Positions 8,498-16,264 of a stretch of DNA of 52,564 bases are shown here, in pieces. Position 1 is the first letter of the stretch. Each line of letters opens with the position of its first letter. Position numbers and translations under genes: made by a program. The DNA comes from Salipiger pentaromativorans (lineage in GTDB: Bacteria; Pseudomonadota; Alphaproteobacteria; Rhodobacterales; Rhodobacteraceae): assembly GCF_024721115.1 (NCBI RefSeq), contig NZ_JAMDHK010000003.1, positions 299,842 through 352,405 on the forward strand, written 5' to 3'. The notes under the pieces were generated by a model, which worked only from the letters and a program-made list of their open reading frames with translations, did no database searches and was not told where the DNA came from.

Positions 8498-8508
8498 CTG
8501 CACCGCAG
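8498..8508 (+). promoter_or_regulatory. PhaR-type operator, site 2
   Basis: CTGCACCGCAG is a second perfect CTGC-N3-GCAG palindrome, centred 28 bases after site 1. That is near three helical turns, which would suit cooperative binding. Confidence 0.75.
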
Positions 8509-8577
8509 CATTCATATTCTTGTCAGCCGATGAATACGGGGGGTGGGCCCCCGGGGCAGACAGACAGGAATTTTGCA

Positions 8578-9024
8578 ATGGCCGCCAAGACGCAAGACTT
8601 CACCGCCATGATGAAAGACATGATGGGCTCCTTCCCCGTGGACACCAAAGCCATGGACGAAGCCTTCAAGACCACCGCGACGCTGAACGAAAAGCTGTCG
8701 TCCGTTGCTCTGGAAGCCGCCGAGAAGTCGACCGAGATCTCCGCCAAGTGGACCAAGGACACCCTGGCCAAGCTCACGGATATGTCGAAGGTCAAGAAAG
8801 AGCCGGCCGATTACGCCAAGGCGATGACCGATTTCGCCTCCGCCCAGGCTGAAGTCGCCGCCGAGAACATGGCCGCCTTCGCCGAGATCGCGAAGAAGGT
8901 CCAGATGGACACCGTGGAACTGATGATGGCCGCCGGCAAGGACTTCACCGAAGACGCCACCGCCGCCGTTAAGAAGGCCACCGACGACATGACCGCCGCC
9001 GCCAAGAAAGCGACCGCGAAGTAA
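8578..9024 (+). CDS. phaP: Phasin, PHA granule-associated protein (copy 1)
   Basis: This 148-residue amphipathic, mostly helical protein coats PHA granules. It begins MAAKTQDFTAMMKDMMGSFP and is rich in Ala, Lys, Glu and Met, with one cysteine-free phasin domain and a short Ala/Lys tail. AGGA lies about nine bases before the ATG at 8578; an upstream in-frame ATG at 8530 would add a Gly/Pro leader with no ribosome site. Two PhaR-type boxes precede it, so it should be derepressed when granules titrate the repressor. A strong terminator follows. It is clearly paralogous to the next gene. Confidence 0.93.
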   Translation: MAAKTQDFTAMMKDMMGSFPVDTKAMDEAFKTTATLNEKLSSVALEAAEKSTEISAKWTKDTLAKLTDMSKVKKEPADYAKAMTDFASAQAEVAAENMAAFAEIAKKVQMDTVELMMAAGKDFTEDATAAVKKATDDMTAAAKKATAK

Positions 9025-9102
9025 TCGCATTCCCGGCCCCTCCTCCCTTGGGCCGGGCACAGACATTGCGCCCCTCTCCTCCCAATCCGGCGCAATGACG
9101 TG

Positions 9103-9134
9103 GGGCGGGTTCTATTTTGAGCCCGCCCTTTTTT
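9103..9134 (+). terminator. Rho-independent terminator after phasin 1
   Basis: GGGCGGGTTC (9103-9112) pairs with GAGCCCGCCC (9119-9128), with one G-T pair, and is followed by TTTTTT. Confidence 0.88.
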
Positions 9135-9231
9135 ATTTAAATTCATATAGTTAAGAAGACACCCCCATCTGGGCGGAGAGCCGCTCATTTCATGAAACTT
9201 TCCTGAAATTCACGCTCCGGGGCTTGCAATG

Positions 9232-9242
9232 CTGCACTGCGG
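9232..9242 (+). promoter_or_regulatory. Degenerate PhaR-type operator before phasin 2
   Basis: CTGCACTGCGG matches CTGC-N3-GCAG at all but one base and lies 69 bases before the second phasin ATG. Only one site is seen, compared with two perfect sites before phasin 1. Confidence 0.45.
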
Positions 9243-9310
9243 CGTCAACATTACCCTAGCGTAAGCCAAGGCGGAGCATCCGCCGCAATTCCGCAAGGAG
9301 GAACCGACAC

Positions 9311-9844
9311 ATGGCACTGACGCAAGATTTCACCGACACCCTGAAAGACATGATGGGCAGCTGGCCGATGGACACCGCGGCGATGGAAGACGCCTGGAAG
9401 ACCTCGGCCGGTTTCAGCGAGAAAGCCTCGGCCATCGCGCTCGACGCCGCCGGCAAGACCACCGAGATTTCGGTGGGCTGGACCATGGAGACGCTGGACC
9501 GCATGGGCGATCTGTCCAAGGCCAAGCCCGCGCCCGTGGATTATGCGCAGGCCATGGCCGATTTCGCGTCCTCGCAGGTGCAGAGCCTGTCCGACCATAT
9601 GGCGGCCTATGGCGATGTCGCCAAGAGCGTCCAGACCTCGGCTTTCGAGCTGCTGATGGCCGTCGGCAAGGATATGGCCGATGATGTGACAGCCACCGCC
9701 GCCGCCAGCGTCAAGGCCACCGAGAAGGCCGCGGAAAAGGCGACGACGACCGCCACCACCGCCGCCAAGCGCCCCACCGCCGCCGCCAAGAAGGCCGCCG
9801 CAGAGCCCGCCACCCCGCCGGCCCCTGCCGCCCCCGAAAGCTGA
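9311..9844 (+). CDS. Phasin, PHA granule-associated protein (copy 2) with basic Ala/Lys/Pro tail
   Basis: This 177-residue paralogue of the preceding phasin shares the opening pattern (TQDFTDTLKDMMGSWPMDT against TQDFTAMMKDMMGSFPVDT) and the middle blocks (KTTEIS, AMADFASSQ, ELLMAVGKDM). It adds a C-terminal tail of about 40 residues rich in Ala, Lys, Thr and Pro. Such tails occur in granule proteins that also touch nucleic acid (PhaF/PhaM-like) and in histone-like proteins; DNA binding here is inference. AAGGAGG precedes the ATG. In related genomes this position is usually held by phaR. A terminator follows directly. Confidence 0.9.
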   Translation: MALTQDFTDTLKDMMGSWPMDTAAMEDAWKTSAGFSEKASAIALDAAGKTTEISVGWTMETLDRMGDLSKAKPAPVDYAQAMADFASSQVQSLSDHMAAYGDVAKSVQTSAFELLMAVGKDMADDVTATAAASVKATEKAAEKATTTATTAAKRPTAAAKKAAAEPATPPAPAAPES

Positions 9845-9870
9845 CCCCAAAGCACGGCTGAAAACGAAAA

Positions 9871-9897
9871 ACGCGGCCCCAGGGCCGCGTTTTCTTT
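9871..9897 (+). terminator. Rho-independent terminator after phasin 2
   Basis: ACGCGGCC (9871-9878) pairs with GGCCGCGT (9883-9890), then TTTCTTT. The stem lies between convergent genes and may also serve the CoA-transferase genes on the minus strand. Confidence 0.88.
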
Positions 9898-9919
9898 GTT
9901 CAGAGACGAACAGACAAGG

Positions 9920-10546
9920 TCAGTCGACGATCGTCGCCTGGGTTGCGGCGCGCAGCTCTTCCTCGCTGACGCCATCGGCCAGTTGGACGATCTTCAATCC
10001 GCCCTCGACCACATCCAGCACACCGAGATTGGTGATGATCCGGTCGACCACCCCCTTGCCGGTCAGCGGCAGGGTGCATTCCTTCAGCACCTTGCTGTCG
10101 CCATGCTTGTTGGTGTGATCCATCACCACGATAACCTTGCCGACACCGGCCACCAGATCCATCGCGCCGCCCATGCCCTTCACGAGCTTGCCGGGGATCA
10201 TCCAGTTCGCCAGATCGCCCTTTTCATCGACCTCCATGGCGCCCAGGATCGCCGCCGCGATCTTGCCGCCCCGGATCATGCCGAAGCTGGTGGCGCTGTC
10301 GAAATAGGCGGTGCGCGGCAGTTCGGTGATGGTCTGCTTGCCGGCGTTGATCAGGTCGGGATCCTCGTCGCCCTCGAAGGGGAACGGGCCCATGCCCAGC
10401 ATGCCGTTTTCCGATTGCAGCGTGATGTCCTTGTCGCCCACGTAGTTGGCGACCAGCGTCGGGATGCCGATCCCGAGATTCACATACATGCCGTCTTCGA
10501 GTTCCTCGGCCGCCCGCGCGGCCATCTGGTTGCGATCCCAGGGCAT
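9920..10546 (-). CDS. scoB: 3-oxoacid CoA-transferase, subunit B
   Basis: This 208-residue subunit carries the catalytic glutamate in the SENG motif (Glu near residue 46; [14 protein letters not shown]). It forms the enzyme with the upstream-coded A subunit and moves CoA between an acyl donor and a 3-oxoacid or acetate. The start is MPWDRNQ at 10546, and its ATG shares one base with the stop of subunit A (TAATG), a translational coupling. Position beside the PHA genes suggests acetoacetate activation during PHB use. Succinyl-CoA is the commonest donor for this family, but an acetate- or butyrate-type enzyme is not excluded. Confidence 0.92.
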   Translation of the reverse strand: MPWDRNQMAARAAEELEDGMYVNLGIGIPTLVANYVGDKDITLQSENGMLGMGPFPFEGDEDPDLINAGKQTITELPRTAYFDSATSFGMIRGGKIAAAILGAMEVDEKGDLANWMIPGKLVKGMGGAMDLVAGVGKVIVVMDHTNKHGDSKVLKECTLPLTGKGVVDRIITNLGVLDVVEGGLKIVQLADGVSEEELRAATQATIVD

Positions 10547-11250
10547 TACGCTTCCTCCCGCTTGCGCACGGTGCGCTGTTCGATCCGCTTCTCGTGCTCG
10601 CCCTTGATGATGCGGTGCACGTAGATGCCGGGAAGGTGGATGTGATCGGGGTCCAGTTCGCCGGGTTCGACGATCTCTTCCACTTCCATCACGCAGACCT
10701 TGCCGCACATGGCCGCCGGCGGGTTGAAGTTACGCGCGGTCTTGCGGAAGATGCAGTTGCCGGTGGTGTCCGCCTTCCACGCCTTGACGATGGAGAGATC
10801 GGCGAAGATGCCTTCTTCCAGAATGTAATCCTGGCCCCCCCAGTTCTTCACTTCCTTGCCCTCGGCGATCACAGTGCCCACACCCGTCTTGGTGTAGAAG
10901 CCCGGAATGCCGCAGCCGCCGGCGCGCATACGCTCGGCCAGCGTGCCTTGCGGGTTGAACTCGAGCTCCAGCTCGCCCGACAGGTACTGGCGCATGAACT
11001 CGGCGTTCTCGCCCACGTAAGACGACATCATCTTCTTGATCTGCTTGGTATCCAGCAGCTTGCCGAGGCCGAACCCATCGACCCCGCAGTTGTTGGACGC
11101 AATGGTCAGATCCTTCACACCGCTCTCGACGATGGCGTCGATCAGCAGTTCAGGAATGCCGCACAGGCCAAAGCCCCCCGCCGCAATCAAAATTCCGCCC
11201 TGCAAAAGCCCATCGAGCGCTTCCGCCGCCGAGCCGTAGACCTTCTTCAT
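10546..11250 (-). CDS. scoA: 3-oxoacid CoA-transferase, subunit A
   Basis: This is the 234-residue partner subunit. The CoA-binding glycine pattern [10 protein letters not shown] occurs near residues 25-34, and [16 protein letters not shown] and [10 protein letters not shown] are further family blocks. AGGAGG lies upstream of the ATG at 11250. It is the first gene of the two-gene unit and is separated from the L,D-transpeptidase gene by 113 bp. CTTTGCA-like half-sites occur in this leader but do not form a clear operator. Confidence 0.93.
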   Translation of the reverse strand: MKKVYGSAAEALDGLLQGGILIAAGGFGLCGIPELLIDAIVESGVKDLTIASNNCGVDGFGLGKLLDTKQIKKMMSSYVGENAEFMRQYLSGELELEFNPQGTLAERMRAGGCGIPGFYTKTGVGTVIAEGKEVKNWGGQDYILEEGIFADLSIVKAWKADTTGNCIFRKTARNFNPPAAMCGKVCVMEVEEIVEPGELDPDHIHLPGIYVHRIIKGEHEKRIEQRTVRKREEA

Positions 11251-11363
11251 GGAAAACTCCCCTCCTGAAGCAATTGCAGGATGTTGTGCCGCGATGCCGT
11301 TGCAAAGTCAACGAATGCGGCGCCTTTCGCGCCACCTCTGCAAAGCTCTCGGGGAAGGGAGGG

Positions 11364-11924
11364 TCAGATGACCCGCACCTGCGTGCCGATCGGGCAGAGT
11401 TGATACAGCTCTGCGATCTTCTCGTTGTAAAGTCCGATACACCCATCCGAGCTGCGGCGCCCGATCTTGCGGGTGTCGTGGGTGCCGTGGATGATGTAGG
11501 CGGGCCAGCCCAGATACATCGCATGGGTGCCAAGCGGGTTGTCGGGCCCCGGAGGGATCGGTTTCCAGTCCGGATAACGTTCGAGCTGCGAGGGAGTCGG
11601 TGTCCAGGACGGGCCCACCACCTTGCGCACGATCTCGGTATAGCCGCGCTTGGTCAGCTCATCGGTCTTCGGCACCGAGGTCGGATAGACCCGATAGCCG
11701 GTGCCGTCGGCATTCCAGAAATGCAGCGCGCGCGAAGCGGTGTCGGCAACGATGCTCGCCACGCCCGGCGTCTCGAAATGGTCGCGCCAGTCCTGCATGG
11801 CAAAGCTCGAGATATTGTGGCGCACCAAACTCTTCGCCCGCGCTTGCGCCGGAACGACCGGGAGCAGCGCCGCCGCACCGGCGGCACCCATGAGAGCACG
11901 GCGGGAATACAGCTTGTCAGCCAT
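11364..11924 (-). CDS. L,D-transpeptidase (YkuD family), Tat-type signal
   Basis: This is a 186-residue exported cell-wall enzyme that forms 3-3 peptidoglycan cross-links or attaches proteins. Catalytic residues are visible as HGTHDTRKIG (His near 146) and the S-D-G-C block SSDGCIGL (Cys near 162). The N-terminus SRRALMGAAGAAAL has the twin-arginine pattern, then a hydrophobic core and AQA cleavage-like site. It matches a widespread Rhodobacterales family of single-domain YkuD proteins. It lies downstream of topA by 204 bp and is probably expressed on its own. Which L,D-transpeptidase role it plays cannot be told. Confidence 0.93.
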   Translation of the reverse strand: MADKLYSRRALMGAAGAAALLPVVPAQARAKSLVRHNISSFAMQDWRDHFETPGVASIVADTASRALHFWNADGTGYRVYPTSVPKTDELTKRGYTEIVRKVVGPSWTPTPSQLERYPDWKPIPPGPDNPLGTHAMYLGWPAYIIHGTHDTRKIGRRSSDGCIGLYNEKIAELYQLCPIGTQVRVI

Positions 11925-12128
11925 GGCTTTGCCTTTGTTTCCTTCGTTTCAAGAAATATACGCTTAAAAATGGGGCTTCGACGCACCATTTTCCAATCAC
12001 ATCTTCTTGCAGACTCGCCACGATGCGAAAAAATCACGAAAAACCGGGAAAATTCGCGAATCAGGCGAATATCCCGTTACTTTTTCGCTCAAAAGCAGTG
12101 CAAATCCCCGTTCCGGAGCGCCGAAGCG

Positions 12129-14825
12129 TCAGGATTTCTTCGCCGCCGCCTTCTTCGGAGCCTTCTTCGCCGTGGCCGTCTTCTTGGCAGCGGGCTTTTT
12201 CTTACCGCCCTTTTTCGCCTGTTTCTCGGCGATCAGCGCAAGCGCCGCCTCAAGCGTCACGTCGCCCGGCTCGGTCTCCTTGGGAAGCGTCGCGTTGACC
12301 TTTTCCCATTTCACATACGGCCCGTAGCGCCCCTCGTAGACGGCGATCTTGCCACCGTCCGGATGCTCGCCCAGCTCCTTCAGCGCCTTGGCAGCCCCAC
12401 CGCGTCCCCGACCCGGATTGGCCCGCTTCTCGGCCAGAAGCTCGACCGCATGGTTCATCCCGATCTCGAAAACCTCCTGGAACTCCTTGAGGTTCACATA
12501 GACCGGCTTCGCCTCGTCGGGCAGCTGGTGCATGATATAGGGGCCGAAGCGGCCGAGGTTGGCCTTGATCACCCCGCCATCGGGATGCATCCCGATCTCG
12601 CGCGGGAGCGTCAGCAGCGTCACCGCCTTTTCCAGCGTCATGTCGTCGGGCGACCAGCCGGGCAGGAAATTCGCGCCCTTCTTGGGCAGCGAGGCGCGCG
12701 GCGGCTTCTTGTTCTCGGGCGTCGGCTCGCCGCGCTGCACGTAGGGCCCGAAACGGCCCGCCTTGAGCCAGATCTCGTCCTCCTGGTCGATGCCCAGCAG
12801 ACGCTCCTCGCCATCGGCGCCCTCGCCCGCGATGGGGCGGGTGTAGGTGCATTCGGGATAATTGCCGCAGCCGACGAACCCGCCGGTGCGCGAGGTCTTG
12901 AGATGCAGCCGCCCCTGCCCGCATTTCGGACAGATGCGCGGATCGGAGCCGTCGTCGCGCGGCGGGTAAAGCTGCGGCGCCAGCGCCTCGTCCAGCACGT
13001 CGAGCACTTCGGAGATGCGCAACTCCGAGGTCTCGGCGATGGCCGCCGAGAAATCGCGCCAGAACTTGGCGAGCAGCTGCTTGTAATCCATCTCGCCCGC
13101 CGAGACCTCGTCGAGCTCGTTTTCCAGCTCGGCGGTGAACTCGTAGCCCACATAGGTGCGGAAGAAGTTCAGCAGGAAGATCGTGACGATCCGGCCCTTG
13201 TCCTCGGGGATCAGGCGGTTCTGTTCCTTGCGGACGTATTCGCGGTCCTGGATGGTGCCGATCACGCTGGCATAGGTCGAAGGGCGGCCGATGCCCAGCT
13301 CTTCCATCTTCTTGACCAGCGTCGCCTCGGTGTAGCGCGGCGGCGGCTGGGTAAAGCTCTGCGTGGCCAGCACCGCACCGTTCTGCGACAGCACGGCGGC
13401 GGCGCTTTTCTGCATGCCCGCCGAAGCGCTTTCGACCACATCGGCGGCGCTGTCGCTGGCCTTGTCGAACTGCGCCTGAAGGCTCGATTTGGCAAAGGCG
13501 GCGGGTTCGCCCGTCATGATCTGCGGCAGGCGCTTGTCGTCGTCGCTCTCGACGTCGTCGCGCCCTTCTTCATAGACCTTGAGGAACCCGTCGAAGAGCA
13601 CCACCTGCCCCGTCGCGCGCAGCCCGACCTGACCGTCCTCGCTGGCGATCTCGACCGTGGTGCGTTCCAGCCGCGCGGCTTCCATCTGGCAGGCGAGCGT
13701 CCGTTTCCAGATCAGATCGTAAAGCTTGCGCTGATCGTCCTCGCGCAGCTTCAGGCTCGCGGCATCCTTGGTCATATCCGTGGGGCGGATACATTCATGC
13801 GCTTCCTGCGCGTTCTTGGCCTTGTTCTTGTAGATGCGCGGACTGCCCGGCACGTATTCCTTGCCGTAGCGGTCGGCGATGGCGTCGCGGCAGGCGCTGA
13901 CCGCCTCGGGCGCCATGTCGATGCCGTCGGTTCGCATATAGGTGATGTGCCCCGCCTCATAGAGCCGCTGCGCCGCGTTCATGCAGACCCGCGCGCCCAT
14001 GCCGAACTTGCGGCTGGCTTCCTGCTGCAGCGTCGAAGTCATGAACGGCGCCGAGGGGTTGCGGGTCGAGGGTTTCGCCTCGACGCTGGCGATCTTGAGC
14101 GCGCGCGAGGTGATCGCCTGCACCGCCAGCTCCGCCTGGGTGGCGTTTTCGATGTCGAAACGGTCGAGCTTCTTGCCCGCCAGCACGGTCAGCCGCGCCT
14201 CGTATTCCTGCCCGCGCGGCGTGGTGAGCAGCGCCTTGACCTGCCAGTATTCGCGTGGCTTGAAGGCTTCGATCTCCATCTCACGCTCGACGATGAGCCG
14301 CAGGCAGACCGACTGCACACGCCCGGCCGATCGGGCGCCCGGCAGTTTGCGCCAGAGCACCGGGCTCAGGTTGAAGCCCACGAGGTAGTCCAGCGCGCGG
14401 CGGGCCAGATAGGCCTCGACCAGCGGCGCGTCGATCTCGCGCGGGTTCTTCATCGCCTCGGTGACGGCGGATTTGGTGATGGCGTTGAAGGTCACGCGGC
14501 TGACGGCGGTGTCCTTCTTGATCGAGCGGCGCTTGGTCAGCGCTTCTTTCAGGTGCCAGGAAATCGCCTCGCCCTCGCGATCGGGGTCGGTTGCGAGGAT
14601 CAGGGCGTTGTCGGATTTCAGCGCCTCGGCAATGGCCGCGACATGCTTGCGCGAGTCGCTGCCGATCTCCCAGGTCATCGAAAAATCATGCTCAGGATCG
14701 ACCGAGCCGTCTTTCGGAGGCAGGTCGCGGACGTGGCCGTAGGACGCCAGAACGGTGTAATCGGATCCCAGATACTTGTTGATTGTCTTGGCCTTGGCCG
14801 GGGATTCGACGACGACAACGGGCAT
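12129..14825 (-). CDS. topA: DNA topoisomerase I
   Basis: This 898-residue type IA enzyme relaxes negative supercoils. The Toprim domain starts at the N-terminus (VVVESPAKAKTI; DPDREGEAISWHL near 80-92). The catalytic tyrosine is in HITYMRTD (Tyr about 296). A four-Cys zinc ribbon is at about 632-659, followed by TopA C-terminal repeats (GRFGPY three times) and a Lys/Ala-rich tail ending PKKAAAKKS. The start at 14825 gives the canonical MPVVVVES; an upstream start would add 26 unrelated residues. Residues about 445-490 hold an Ala/Ser-rich stretch before FTQPPPRYTEATL that seems longer than usual. Confidence 0.97.
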   Translation of the reverse strand: MPVVVVESPAKAKTINKYLGSDYTVLASYGHVRDLPPKDGSVDPEHDFSMTWEIGSDSRKHVAAIAEALKSDNALILATDPDREGEAISWHLKEALTKRRSIKKDTAVSRVTFNAITKSAVTEAMKNPREIDAPLVEAYLARRALDYLVGFNLSPVLWRKLPGARSAGRVQSVCLRLIVEREMEIEAFKPREYWQVKALLTTPRGQEYEARLTVLAGKKLDRFDIENATQAELAVQAITSRALKIASVEAKPSTRNPSAPFMTSTLQQEASRKFGMGARVCMNAAQRLYEAGHITYMRTDGIDMAPEAVSACRDAIADRYGKEYVPGSPRIYKNKAKNAQEAHECIRPTDMTKDAASLKLREDDQRKLYDLIWKRTLACQMEAARLERTTVEIASEDGQVGLRATGQVVLFDGFLKVYEEGRDDVESDDDKRLPQIMTGEPAAFAKSSLQAQFDKASDSAADVVESASAGMQKSAAAVLSQNGAVLATQSFTQPPPRYTEATLVKKMEELGIGRPSTYASVIGTIQDREYVRKEQNRLIPEDKGRIVTIFLLNFFRTYVGYEFTAELENELDEVSAGEMDYKQLLAKFWRDFSAAIAETSELRISEVLDVLDEALAPQLYPPRDDGSDPRICPKCGQGRLHLKTSRTGGFVGCGNYPECTYTRPIAGEGADGEERLLGIDQEDEIWLKAGRFGPYVQRGEPTPENKKPPRASLPKKGANFLPGWSPDDMTLEKAVTLLTLPREIGMHPDGGVIKANLGRFGPYIMHQLPDEAKPVYVNLKEFQEVFEIGMNHAVELLAEKRANPGRGRGGAAKALKELGEHPDGGKIAVYEGRYGPYVKWEKVNATLPKETEPGDVTLEAALALIAEKQAKKGGKKKPAAKKTATAKKAPKKAAAKKS

Positions 14826-14981
14826 GAAATGACCACCTTTCCTGGAAATACGACCACAGGCTGAGCGCGAGGCGCGTATGGCGGCGGAACATGTGGGGCG
14901 CAAGGGGGAAATGTCAATCCGAGGCCGGATGCCGCGCCTGCAACACGGGTTTGCGCCGGCGTCTGCCGCTTAAATCAGCCG

Positions 14982-16151
14982 CTATGTCACCCGGCAGAGC
15001 AGCCCGCCGGGCTGCCGCAGGATCCGCCCCTCGAGCTCCAGATCGGTGAGCGCGGGGGCCACGCTGTCGGAGGGTTCGGCCAGATCGCGGATGAGCTGAT
15101 CCTCGGCCAGCGGCGCGGGGCCGAGCCGCGCGAGGATCTCGCGGTGCAATGCGGCGGTGTCGCGCAGCGAGCGCGTTTCCGGTGCTGCCGGCGGCAGCGG
15201 CGGCGGGGCGTCGAGCGGCAGTTCGGCTTGCACCGCGGCGGTGCGGGGCAGCGGCCCCAGGAGTTCGGTCACATCCTCGCTGTGGCGGATGAGCCGCGCG
15301 CCGTCGCGGATGAGGATATTGCAGCCCCCTGCCCGCGCGTCCAGCGGATGGCCCGGAACCGCCAGCACCTCGCGCCCCTGATCGAGCGCGCAGCGCGCGG
15401 TGATGAGCGAGCCGGATTTCGCCGCCGCTTCCACCACCACCGTGGCCCGCGCCATGCCCGAAACGATCCGGTTGCGCGCCGGGAAATGCCGGGCCTGCGG
15501 TTGCAGCCCCATCGGCTGCTCCGAGACCAGCGCGCCGCCGCGCGCCCGGATCTCTTCGGCGAGCCGGGTGTTTTCCGAGGGGTAGAGCACATCCACGCCC
15601 CCGGCCATCACCGCCACCGTGCCGCTGTCGAGCGCCGCGTGATGCGCCGCCGCGTCGATGCCGCGCGCCAGCCCCGAGACCACGGTCAGCCCGGCATCGC
15701 CCAGCCCCCGCGCCAGCACCCTGGCCATGCGCGTTCCCAGAGACGAGGCGTTGCGCGCGCCCACCAGCGCCACCATCGGCCGCGACAGGCAGGCCGGATC
15801 GCCGGAGACCCAGAGCAGCGGCGGCGGATCGGAAATCTCCGCCAGAAGCGACGGATATTCCGGCGCGCCGCGCGGCACCATGCGCGCTCCAAAGGTCCGG
15901 GCGGCCTTGATCTCGGCCAGAACCACGCCCTCGGGACAGATCCGGTACTCCGCGACCCCCGCCGCGGCGGCCACCTCGGGCAGCGCCGCCAGCGCCGCCT
16001 GCGCCGTGCCATGTTCGGAAAGAAGCCGCCAGAAGGTCGTCACGCCGACCCGGCGAGAGCGCAAGAGACGGAGCCAGGAAAGCCGATCGTCTTCCGTGGT
16101 GGGTGGGAGTGGGGGGTGAGTGGAAGAAGAGCTGCTGCTGTCCTCGGTCAT
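14982..16151 (-). CDS. dprA: DNA processing protein DprA
   Basis: This 389-residue protein loads RecA on incoming single-stranded DNA during transformation. The Rossmann-like core is clear: VALVGARNASSLGTRMARVLA, VVSGLARGIDAAAHHAAL, GGVDVLYPSEN, RNRIVSGMA and SGSLITARCALDQGREVLAVPGH (quoted in part). A C-terminal winged-helix-like region with LPLDAPPPLPP linker follows. The chosen start at 16151 begins with an Asp/Ser-rich segment; earlier in-frame codons run through an intergenic palindrome and are unlikely. Ribosome site is poor (CAGGG directly before ATG), so the start is the least sure part. It follows tldD by 113 bp. Confidence 0.93.
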   Translation of the reverse strand: MTEDSSSSSSTHPPLPPTTEDDRLSWLRLLRSRRVGVTTFWRLLSEHGTAQAALAALPEVAAAAGVAEYRICPEGVVLAEIKAARTFGARMVPRGAPEYPSLLAEISDPPPLLWVSGDPACLSRPMVALVGARNASSLGTRMARVLARGLGDAGLTVVSGLARGIDAAAHHAALDSGTVAVMAGGVDVLYPSENTRLAEEIRARGGALVSEQPMGLQPQARHFPARNRIVSGMARATVVVEAAAKSGSLITARCALDQGREVLAVPGHPLDARAGGCNILIRDGARLIRHSEDVTELLGPLPRTAAVQAELPLDAPPPLPPAAPETRSLRDTAALHREILARLGPAPLAEDQLIRDLAEPSDSVAPALTDLELEGRILRQPGGLLCRVT

Positions 16152-16228
16152 CCCTGTGCCCCATCTGCTTGCAGGACCAGATCTACCGCAGACATCCTTA
16201 ACCGGCGGTAAACGGCACCGAGAAATCG

Positions 16229-16251
16229 TAGGGTGGGCAATTTGCCCACCG
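16229..16251 (+). repeat. REP-like palindrome, GTAGGGTGGGC family (copy 1)
   Basis: This 23-base element reads GTAGGGTGGGCA, then ATT, then TGCCCACC. It forms a hairpin between tldD and dprA, and three more copies occur in 21446-21893. Confidence 0.85.
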
Positions 16252-16264
16252 CGCCCGCGCGGGA

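Noticed and set aside
11251-11363. TTGCAAAG-like motifs before scoA as ScfR or PhaR operators
   Set aside because: The two half-sites are far apart and imperfect, and no CTGC-N3-GCAG is present.
11274-14864. Plus-strand open frame of 1196 codons opposite topA and the transpeptidase
   Set aside because: Pure antisense shadow of well-supported genes, with His/Arg-rich content and no motif.
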